This document shows positions 56,103 to 64,000 of a stretch of 64,000 nucleotides of DNA, one piece after another. The notes beneath the pieces are model-generated. The model made no database searches. It saw only the letters and a list, made by a program, of their open reading frames with translations, and had not been told where the DNA came from. A program made the position numbers and the translations under genes. Each line of letters opens with the position of its first letter. Position 1 is the stretch's first letter. Source of the DNA: Hysterangium stoloniferum (lineage: Eukaryota; Basidiomycota; Agaricomycetes; Hysterangiales; Hysterangiaceae); contig WHVD01000036.1 of assembly GCA_015178975.1 (NCBI GenBank), positions 186,001 through 250,000 of the forward strand, written 5' to 3'.

Positions 56103-56920
56103 TCAGTGTACATTTATGGGACTGTGTTTTTTCCTCGCCTCCTCAGCCATCTCCTCAGGGAGCTCCGTGACCTCTGTGGGCACCCCTTCCTCATCTGACC
56201 CGGCATCCTCAGAACTCCTGGCCTCTGGCTCCTCATAAACAAAGCCAGCATACTCCACTAGGAACTTGTAATGTTCCAAGTGGAGTGCATGGATGTCGTT
56301 CACCATGATGATATGGACCTTGTTGCTCTTCTAGAGCAACTCATTTTGTGCCTCAATACCCTCGGTGATCCATCCCAAAGCCTCTTCCAAACCAGAGTTC
56401 CCATCCAACCTGCTAATATCCCTCACTCCAGACCCCATGGCCTGCTCGTGAACCAATGAGCCTTTCCTTGCCTTCTGTTAATATGGTTAGTTCCACGGTA
56501 CTCCCACAGACCTGAGGCTCACCTTGTTGGGGCTTCCTGGCTCCCCCTCGGACTCGGACTCCACCTCTGTCACCTTGCACTGAAAATGACAAGTTAAAAC
56601 ATTTTGGGACTTACCTTGCCCACAACTACCGCGGCCCTCTCCGCAGCCACCTGGGCTTTCTTCGTGGCAACCCATGCAGCCTCTTCCTCATCCCTCTTCC
56701 TCTTCTCCTCTGCTGCTTTCTCCACGGCCACGGCTGCCTGGTATTCCCTATCCAGGGCCTCCTCGACCTCCCTGGCTTCCTTCTCTGCCTCCTCTCACTG
56801 TCGTCACTGCTCTTCCTGCTGTGCCAAAATTTGGGCAGTGGTGAGCGGTGCCCAGTAGACGTTGCCCATGGAGGGCCCAGCAGTTGACAATGGCCTTCAT
56901 GGCGTCAGTTTTGGTCCCAT
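56103..56920 (-). CDS. Antisense accessory gene of chromovirus C (fossil)
   Basis: Counterpart of the plus-strand gene in B, antisense to gag-pol and placed between chromodomain and 3' LTR. The start ATG is at 56920. Exon 1 is a Glu/Lys/Ala-rich coiled coil (EREVEEALDREYQAAVAV-like, AEEKRKRDEEEAAWVATKKA, about 56615-56850). Intron 1 is GTAAGT ... TTTCAG (about 56580-56614, very short). Exon 2 is acidic (VESESEGEPGSPNK). Intron 2 is GTGAGC ... AACAG. Exon 3 is helical and acidic (LHLEHYKFLVEYAGFVYEEP, EARSSEDAGSDEEGVP) with its stop at 56103-56105. The Cys cluster seen in B is not recognised here. Broken. Confidence 0.55.
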
Positions 56921-56985
56921 AATGGTGAAGATGGGAGAAGTAAAGAAGAAGAAATTTCATTTTTTCAAAATTTTATATAGGCTCG
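56921..56985 (-). promoter_or_regulatory. Likely promoter of the antisense gene in element C
   Basis: On the minus strand TATATAAAATTTTGA (about 56965-56979) is followed by ATGAAATTTCTTCTTC and the ATG at 56920. Order, spacing and sequence match the plus-strand promoter at 19420-19480 in element B. Confidence 0.55.
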
Positions 56986-57129
56986 TCACATCTGAACCTT
57001 ACCTTCCAGATCACCTGACTCTTTGACATATATGTGTAACTGACATGACTTTTGACACATGCGCGTAGCCAACAAGAACCTTATCGAGGTCTAGAGCCTC
57101 TTTGGGACTTCGGCATAAAGGGAAAGTAC

Positions 57130-57954
57130 TGTTACAACCGGAAATCCTGCCAAACTCCGGGCACTAACTTATACACACCCATGCCCTATATGCACCCATT
57201 GTCAGTTTACTGGAATTCCCACTGGACTCCATACATCAGACTTGTCTACATTCAACTTCATTACATTGTGTTTCAGTCACCAGAAAACCCACCAGACTCC
57301 GCCCCTGTCTATGTCTGACCTTGTCCCATGCATCAGTCACTGGACCCCGCTCAGAAAACCCATCTTCCCTCTAACAGAGCCCCATTCCCATTTTAGTCAA
57401 ATGACCTGTCACAATTTGGACTCCGCTCCCGCTCTGTTGCCTGTTATGGTTTATGATTTGTCACAATTCGGACTCCACTCTGTTCCGTCCCATTCCTAAC
57501 ACCAAATTTGGTGTTTACTATTCTCATTTCATGTTTTGCTAGTTTCGTTTCATCATTAATGGATTTGGTATGTCATTCATTCCACAGTCTATTTAGTCTG
57601 GCAGATGTTGTACATACAATCCAGTCAGAAAATTGGCTTAGATTCCCCCCAGTAATCTAATACATTTTCCGCTCTAAACTCCTACTTGAATCACACTGCT
57701 CATGCTAGTCGGAACCCACAGGCTCCGGCACATCTATCTCTCTTAGCTATCTCAACTCACAACCTCTCAACCCACAACCTCCAACCTATGACCCCTCAAC
57801 CCATGAACCCCCGCCCAGACTCCCTGGGATTCCCATCTGCCTGTCTGAAATTGGACAACACGATCTCGCAAGGGCACAGCCTATAAGCTGAGGCCAAGTC
57901 CTACTGGATATTCCACAGGTTTCTCCAGAGACCCACTGTGTATGTACCCTAACA
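57130..57954 (+). repeat. 3' LTR of element C (family X, copy 4)
   Basis: 825 bases, TGTTACAACCGG ... CCCTAACA. It is immediately preceded by the polypurine tract of C, which fixes its role and orientation. It shares its sequence with the X LTRs at 17906, 48520 and 50647. In this orientation it contains the core GCCTATAAGCTGAGGCCAAG, whose CTATAAG could be the TATA box of the element. Confidence 0.9.
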
Positions 57955-58921
57955 GCTTCTGTGCATTCCAGCTTCCTATTTATTCTCATTTGGAAACTTA
58001 TTTTAAAGTGATTAAAGTCCATTAATTATTTACAATTATATACTTTTTTTATATTCACTACCCAAAAATATAAATCAGTCTCCTTTTGCATCTTTGTGGA
58101 ATACTTACTTATGGGTCAATGATAACACCCTTAAACACTACACACAATCATATCAGTGTTATAAAGGATGATTTTTACTCTTCTCCAAATTTTTCCTGTT
58201 GAAAAACCAACATACAATTAAGGAAGGCGGGAGTGTACAGATCCAATCCAACTAATTTAAAGATTTACCCCTGTGACTTATTGACTGCTTAATATGTCGA
58301 ATTGAGCAGTTTCACACAGTTTGCTTTCATTTGGTCAGTTGGTACTTCATTTCTGGTTCAAGTAGTTCAAGTGATTGGTTTTTGAATTGGTTGCAATGAT
58401 TTGCTTTGATTGGATATTTGCTTTGATTGGACATTTGCTTTGATTGGACATTTGATTTGATTGGATATTGCTTTGATTGGACATTTGCTTTGATTGGACA
58501 TTTGCTTTGATTGGACATTTGCTTTGATTGGGTATTTGCTTTGATTGGACATTTGCTTTGATTGGATATTTGCTTGAGGTGGAGGTCATTAAACTCATGC
58601 GGTACCGGGGTGGGGGGTGGGTACCATGTGTAGGAAGACTGTCGGAGGTGGCAGATCTTGGGGTGGAGAGGGGCACGTCCCATTAGGAGGGAGAAATCAG
58701 TTTTGCAGTTTCCAGGGAATCGGTGAGCCCGATCATATCATTTTGGCAAACATTCACACTTATCAGCGAAGAATTAATATAGTACTCTACAGCAGCTAAT
58801 AACTTGTTCCACTCATCCGTCATATCATATTCACAGAAACATGGATTGTCTGAACATTACGCGGAAATTGGGTTGAATCAATTGTACAATAGATTCCTGA
58901 AACATGTCGAGCTATACTGCA
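57955..58921. other. Spacer between element C and the APH-fold gene
   Basis: AT-rich 58000-58330, then the 18-base minisatellite, then a short GC-richer patch (58600-58700). No supported gene. Confidence 0.45.
58396..58574. repeat. 18-base minisatellite
   Basis: About ten units of GATTGGACATTTGCTTTG with minor variants and one shortened unit. Minus-strand frames through it (SNQSKCPIKA repeats) are a by-product of the 18-base period. Confidence 0.92.
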
Positions 58922-60241
58922 TCATGACCTCAGGTGTGCAGTCGCCCAAGAGCGCATGTTGTCAAAGCCAGGATCGGGGTCTTGATCGGTCAACCAGTCA
59001 GCTGCAGACCTCAAATTGCGACCCGCTACCAGACAATTGTAATACTGCTGATCACGTTCACGAACTATCTGGAAGTTGGCAATGAATAAATGTTAACTCG
59101 CGAGACCACACTGAGAATCACCGTTTCAAACTGAGCACAAATTCTCTTTCTCTCCTCTGGGCTTTCGTCCCACCAGTATGTATTAGCGGCGAATCGAGGA
59201 TCCCTAACTCCATCGTCAGAAAGCCAAATAGGATAGCTGGCACTAAATATGGCCGGCTGAATAGAATTAATCTCCCAATCAAGAACAGCCGTGACATTGC
59301 CGCTTTCGTTAACGAGGATGTTGAAGGTATGGAGGTCGCCATGAGTAAGGACACATCGAAACAAGCAAGGATCATTGAAGCTCTTCAGGATAGTCATAAT
59401 GCTGCCTTCAACATACGACAAAGTCTCCTCTGCTCGCTGTTGTGCATCGGGCTCCATGTCCATCACAGCTTTTCGTTTCAATGCAACGAAAAAACGGACA
59501 TATTCGAATACGTCCTCAATGATCGTGGGGCAGGATTGACAGGGATTGACACCAATACAAGGGCCAACTGTAATGGCATGGGTGCCATTTTTCACTTCGA
59601 CTAGTGCAGATCCAATGCATTGAGGGACAGGGATACGGAAGAGTTCGAGGACTATGTCGACATAGTCAGATATAAAAAAATCCTGGAAATTGTTGTGGAA
59701 CCGTCAGTGAATAGGCATATTGTACGCCACCTGCTCACCTTCATGGCGAGAGGGAGGAAGTGCCATTTATTGGCGAGAGTCGATCCGGGTAATTTTTCTT
59801 GGATAGAGAAGTTTGAATCCATGTAATCGACAGCAATGACAGCAGGAACGGGAATGCTGCTGTTGTCTTTAAGCCACCGGAGTAGCCGGATTTCAGCGTT
59901 GAACTTGTCAAGTGCCCATTTCTCGAGAATTGGGTCGGAAGAGTATTGATGGCGTTGTCGAACAATGACTGCTCTCCCGTTATCAAGGGTAACGTCTAAG
60001 GTCTGGGAGGATGCTCTCATTAACATAATATTGATTTGAGAGCCTGCTAACGTACGGTATTCATATCTAATGCCAGACACCGGGTGCGTACAATATTATG
60101 GTTTAGGATTGCTTCTACCGCGTTGTGGAGGCCTTGACGACTTGTACAAAGCTCCTTTCCGCGCTCCCAATCCGCAAAGGACTCTGGCTGACCCTCAAGG
60201 TGATGCAATTGGCCCGAATGGTCCCAGTAAGGAAGAAGCAT
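58922..60241 (-). CDS. APH-fold kinase-like protein (aminoglycoside phosphotransferase family), four exons, whole
   Basis: Predicted small-molecule kinase of the fungal APH-like family; the substrate is unknown. Exons on the minus strand: 60241-60056, 60002-59739, 59682-59122 and 59068-58922, joined by GT-AG introns of 54-57 bases, giving 385 residues ending DNMRSWATAHLRS. N-lobe: LDVTLDNGRAVIVRQRHQ with EIRLLRWLKDNSSIPVPAV. Catalytic loop: LTHGDLHTFNILV, with H about 264, D about 266 and N about 271. Metal-binding motif: AVLDWE, with D about 285. It is followed by YPIWLSDDGVRDPRFAANTY, typical of the family. An in-frame ATG at 60298 would add 19 residues; I prefer 60241 (MLLPYWDHS). No lesion seen. 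The decayed gene at 35884-37395 belongs to the same broad family. Confidence 0.88.
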
Positions 60242-62035
60242 GGTAAGTCTAGAGAAATAGGAAAAATATAACAAGAACAGATGTGTTGTCACGTGCAAGT
60301 ATACCTTGGTTTGGACAATGGTTCATTGTGGGCGGGCTATATTAGGAAAGCCGCGCAAGTGTCGCGTTTTTTTGTTTCCAAAAATAAGTACCTTTATTCG
60401 TCAAAATTTACACCCTAGGCGCGTAAATCCCGTCAATCGCGTAAACGCGGAACCAGCCTGGCCGCTGACGGCATCTGCTTCCGCGTTTAGGATACTTTGG
60501 CGGATGCAAGATTATCAAGACCACCCGTGAGAGAATCCATAACGATGTTTGGGCGTGACTTTGAAAGTGGGCACCGTTGCAACGACAGTATCGCAACGTT
60601 TCCATGCAATTGTAGTTCTAATCCCTGTCTTTTTTATTTATTTATTTATTTATTTACCATGAGCAATGAATGTATATTTATCTACCATTTAATCCTGGAC
60701 ATTATGAAATTGCTACTCGTCATTTTGGGTCTAGTTGACTCCTCTGGTTGATGAAACAGTGAACCATTCCATGAGCCAGTCCACAGGAGTATGCATTGCC
60801 TTTCTGTTATTTTATTGTGGTTTAAGGACAGATTACACTTTCAGAATTGGCGCAATATTAATTTCTGGCTACACATAAGTCTCGTAAATCAGTTGTGGCG
60901 GAGTTTCAACTGGCCACACTAACATGCAACTGGGAAAAATATAGTATCGCAGTGTAATATCTCATCTAAACCCTAATATAATTCTACTTAAATCATTTAT
61001 AACAGTTTTATGACAATGCCAGTCAAAAAATTCCCCTTCCGAACTTGTCTTTAATGAGAATTTACTGCGTAAACTTTCGCAGTAAATATAAGCTCCACAT
61101 AGACTTATGGACTACTTATTTTACTTATTGCATAAATTCTCGTGCTCAAGCCCATTTAATGACTTATAAACTATATATAAATTGAGTCACATATTGTAAC
61201 TAATATTGTGAATATTTCTGCATGATCTTACATTGTATTCTATAATTTATTTTGTATATAGACAGACACATTTCTCCGTGCCTGGTTGTAAATTATGTAA
61301 TCTTAGACTGAGGAATTGTGACATGTTGTGTGACAAAACAGCATGGCGTAAACCTGCTAAGGGGGTACAATCAAACAAGTCGCCTGCATCAATTTCAAGT
61401 AAGCATAATCATTGTCATTGCCCATTTAATGGACTCAACTATACAATACCAGCTCTTTATGTACATATCGTTCTGAAAGGCCAATGAAGAGCATCCACAC
61501 AGTCGTTGTTGGGTGCCTTTGGCAAACAGCCGCAATGTTTATCCAAACCACTATTGGGGTTGCAGTGAATTGGAAGTCTTATGTGCTACATTGTATTCTA
61601 TATTTCTTCAATAACTTATGTGATTTCCTGACAGATAGCTAGCTCTAGGAGTGCCTCCAACGAGATTTAAACTTTACTCATCCCTACTTCCTCATAGCAA
61701 CCACAACCCGAGTCGCTAACCAAACCTGCTGTACAATCAAGATTCATGGTCAATTGATAGTCACTCAAATCAACTTGTCATAAAGCAGTGATTGGATCAG
61801 TTGGAGAAGGTTTGTTGTATTTCTGACTTGTGATGCTTTGTTATAATAAGCTAATCATTGTAGTAGCTTGCACTTGGAATATACAGTCAGCCCCTCCTGG
61901 CATGGATAGGTTCAACATCCAGGACTCAGCATTGAAATGGTCGAAATCATCTCAGGCCTAACACATCAACCCCAACTGCTTGTTGTCACACAAATATTAG
62001 ACACCTTGCATCCCTGACACATTGCCTCTTGGTAC
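60242..62035. other. AT-rich spacer, no supported gene
   Basis: Contains a (TTTA)n microsatellite at 60632-60657. 60400-60500 has a CpG-richer patch (GGCGCGTAAATC, GCGTAAACGCGG) that may be a promoter or old exon. Nothing else recognised over about 1.8 kb. Confidence 0.4.
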
Positions 62036-62260
62036 CCCTCCACACATCTGCTATACATCACAAAATTGGCACCCTGTCCTCTATTACGCATCTGTGAATC
62101 CACCCCACAGCCTGACTTGTAGTGTTCAAATGCCAATGCCATTTCCCCCTTCGATACCTATGTTGCCTATGTGGGTCAAATTGACAAACCCTCCACACAT
62201 CTGCTATACGTCACTCTTGCCACATCTGTGAATTCACCCCCCAGCCTGACTCGTAGTTGT
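62036..62260. repeat. Short direct repeats, partial copy of the downstream gene module
   Basis: CCTCCACACATCTGCTATAC occurs at about 62038 and 62192, and CATCTGTGAATCCACCCC-like blocks at about 62089 and 62223. On the minus strand, 62130-62188 reads FVNLTHIGNIGIEGGNGI, matching FVDLTCVGNVGIIKGGHGI at about 63065-63125. A fragment of the neighbouring gene thus seems to have been duplicated here. Confidence 0.55.
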
Positions 62261-62339
62261 ACGCCTTTGCCCTTCATATCAGGACCACCGTCGGGTTCAA
62301 TGGCATGTTTCCTCTTCTCGCTAGCCTCTGCTGCATCGT

Positions 62340-63420
62340 CTCATTTAGCCTCCCCACATTTGCCTTGACCACCACCATCGTCTGCTGGCACGTCCACCAC
62401 CACATCCGCTGCCACATTTGCCTCGACCACCACCATGTTTTCCTCAACCACCGCCACGTTTGCCTCGACCGCCACCACGTTTGCCTCGACTGCTGCCACA
62501 TTTGCCTCGACTGCCGCCACGTTTGCCTCGACTGCCGCCACATTTGCCTTGACTGCCGCCACATTTGCCTCGACCACTGCCACGTTTGCCTCGACTGCCG
62601 CCACGTTTGCCTCGACCGCCCCGTCCACCACGGCCTCCACAGGCCCCACGACCTCCACGAGCTCTGCCTCGCCCTCCAGAGCCACGATTGTTGCTATTGG
62701 CTTTGGGCGGCTGCTTTGGCGTGCTCGATCTGAAACACTTTTTCTGTCTCCTCTGGAAAATGCCTCGTTGAACGTGCTCTACATGATAGATAACGAATTA
62801 AGCCAACATACCATTGGGGACTTCCCATTCAACTGCATTGTCATTCATGGTTTCTAATTGTTCTCGAATGAAGGTGATATCCTTGTCTGTGACAGTGTCT
62901 TGTTGAATCCTAATAAGCCGAAATCATCACCTTGTTGGTAGTTGACATAAGGGGCTCTCTGGAAGCATTCTTTCAAAGGCACCTGTGGAAATCGATCAGA
63001 CTATAATACAAACACAGTGCCAAAGCAGCTTACCTTAATCTGTGAAAAACTGACGTCTCCTCCACAGCCAAAATGCCATGCCCCCCTTTGATAATACCTA
63101 CATTGCCTACACAGGTCAAATCGACAAATGATCTTGTATCAGAGGTTGAGAAGGTAGTGATGACAGTGCCACTCGGATTTCCATGTCTGAGACAATGACT
63201 GCTTCTATCCATGTGAACAGCAATGATTTCTCCTCTGAAATAACCAAAGAAATTGCTACGCTGGGTCGGAAAGACAGTTTACCTCTAAGCATGAAGTCCA
63301 TCATTTCAATATCACTCATACATGGTTTAGGTCTAATGAGAAGGTCAGGATTGGGAACTAGTGCATTTATCAAATCAAGCAGAGTACATGATGTAGCAGT
63401 TAGAATAAAACATGGACAAT
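62340..63420 (-). CDS. Unidentified gene with RGG-repeat C-terminus
   Basis: I do not recognise the family. Minus-strand parts in order: NPDLLIRPKPCMSDIEMMDF (about 63280-63340); a GTAAAC ... TTTCAG intron (about 63240-63285); HGNPSGTVITTFSTSDTRSF and VDLTCVGNVGIIKGG (63060-63190); another intron; VPLKECFQRAPYVNYQQGDD (about 62920-62990); then after a likely intron ending TTTTCCAG, a basic stretch SSTPKQPPKANSNNRG and a Gly/Arg-rich repeat of seven-residue units RGKRGGS (62350-62690). RGG repeats commonly bind RNA. The frame around the first intron does not join cleanly, so the gene may be damaged or the splice sites wrong. The terminal repeat carries at least one stop. Confidence 0.4.
62420..62640. 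repeat. 21-base minisatellite coding for RGG-type repeats
   Basis: About ten units of GCCACGTTTGCCTCGACTGCC. The 21-base period gives seven-residue repeats in every frame: RGKRGGS on the minus strand in the frame of the gene described here, TAATFAS on the plus strand. Confidence 0.88.
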
Positions 63421-63477
63421 AGATTCCTAGTTTGGTTAGTCCCAAAAAAAGGATCTGCTGATAAGACACAATTTACC

Positions 63478-63876
63478 ATGCCTGCTGCTCGCCAAAGCAA
63501 ATCCTCTGTAAATGGCAAGAAATACAATGCCAAAACAGTCACAAAAAAGATATCTCTGAAGACTCTCATATCTACTGTGAAAGCTTCAAAAGACGAACAT
63601 GGCTTCTCCAAGAGTACCCTTGGCTCTTATGAAAGAGCCCTCTGCCAAGCTAGAAAATGGTTGCAGGAGCAACTTGAAGCTGAAGCCTCTTTCGAGTGTC
63701 TGCCTGGTTGTCCAGATATTATTGAACTGTCAGAAAGCTGGACTTTGGAAGAACTTAGATACGCTTTTGACCAGAAACCAAATGGAGGTTCTTTCAGGCT
63801 GCTTGTCAACCAAAGCTTTCTCACACCTTGCCTCTGCTTTGCACTTCTGAACTGGTTGAACTATGGGCCTATTTAG
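63478..63876 (+). CDS. Possible tyrosine-recombinase/Crypton-like frame, N-terminal part
   Basis: Plus-strand frame from the ATG at 63478 (MPAARQSKSSVNGKKYNAKT). It is Lys-rich, then helical: SKSTLGSYERALCQARKWLQ and LEELRYAFDQKPNGGS. The arrangement of a Y-x-R-A-L-x-x-A-R-K-W-L helix and an AFDQKPN-type motif resembles the DNA-binding N-terminus of Crypton-like integrases found in basidiomycetes. No catalytic R-H-R-Y motif is present: the frame ends at 63876, possibly after a frame change near 63795 where another frame continues. Could be a host gene instead. Confidence 0.35.
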   Translation: MPAARQSKSSVNGKKYNAKTVTKKISLKTLISTVKASKDEHGFSKSTLGSYERALCQARKWLQEQLEAEASFECLPGCPDIIELSESWTLEELRYAFDQKPNGGSFRLLVNQSFLTPCLCFALLNWLNYGPI

Positions 63877-64000
63877 AGGGGAAATGTGAGATTCTTGAGT
63901 ATCCGGTTCACTCCCTTCACTAAATTTTGGCCCATGCTGTATAAATGTATGAGCATTAATCTATATTAGATTTTTGAAAGTGATAATAGTAAAATACCTG

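Larger units (their letters stand above)
51439..57954 (+). mobile_element. Ty3/Gypsy chromovirus C (family X LTR)
   Basis: Plus-strand element closely related to B in protein sequence but with a different LTR. Parts seen: gag with CCHC-like knuckle, protease, RT, RNase H, integrase, a duplicated chromodomain, an antisense accessory gene, a polypurine tract (AAAGGGAAAGTAC, 57117-57129) and the 3' LTR at 57130-57954. No LTR in the same orientation was seen at its left end, where it abuts the inverted X LTR. Broken, with roughly ten breaks. Confidence 0.88.

Noticed and set aside
58396-58574. Regularly spaced repeat resembling a CRISPR array
   Set aside because: Units are directly adjacent without unique spacers, and the genome is eukaryotic; it is a minisatellite.
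61880-61930. tRNA B-box-like GGTTCAACATCC
   Set aside because: No A box or cloverleaf pairing around it.
62435-62857. Plus-strand frame of TAATFAS repeats
   Set aside because: A 21-base repeat is open in several frames; the minus-strand frame continues into protein-like flanking exons, the plus one does not.

Overview
This window looks like a repeat-rich stretch of a basidiomycete (Agaricomycete-type) fungal genome. I infer this from short 50-140 base spliceosomal introns in host genes, from host families typical of mushroom-forming fungi (an F-box/WD40 protein, APH-fold kinase-like proteins, a multi-pass membrane protein), and from Ty3/Gypsy chromoviruses of the type common there. No rRNA, tRNA or CRISPR was found. 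All identifications are from reading the sequence; no database search was run.

Layout. 0-8 kb is mostly host sequence: a decayed membrane-protein gene (759-2251, +) and an apparently whole F-box/WD40 gene (3683-7554, -). 8.5-26.5 kb is a nested transposon block: Gypsy element A (-) carrying a 161-base solo LTR; a Tc1-type DNA transposon with about 68-base inverted ends abutting A; and an LTR of family X split by a 7.7-kb chromovirus B with matching target-site duplications. 26.5-43 kb holds weak and degenerate sequence: Copia remains, duplicated low-complexity blocks, a decayed APH-fold gene (35884-37395, -) and a second Tc1 remnant hit by a solo LTR. 43-58 kb is again retroelement territory: chromovirus D (-), a solo X LTR, an inverted X LTR and chromovirus C (+), whose 3' LTR shows that family X belongs to C. 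58-64 kb returns to host-like sequence: an apparently whole four-exon APH-fold gene (58922-60241, -), an unidentified gene with an RGG-repeat tail, and the start of a tyrosine-recombinase-like frame at the right edge.

The most unusual item is a second gene carried antisense to gag-pol inside chromoviruses B and C, between the chromodomain and the 3' LTR. In both families it has its own TATA box about 58 bases before the ATG, a coiled-coil first exon, an acidic second exon, and two introns at equivalent places. In B it also has six cysteines spaced C-x2-C-x6-C-x10-C-x2-C-x6-C, the spacing of fungal Zn(II)2Cys6 clusters. Conservation between two families with different LTRs suggests a real accessory gene. 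Other notable structures are a 180-base exact-period duplication of the chromodomain of C, a promoter-like core shared by the LTRs of B and X, and several solo LTRs whose 5-base target duplications can be read directly.

The host genes show no operon-like arrangement or shared pathway. The two APH-fold genes are probably members of one expanded family, one apparently whole and one decayed.
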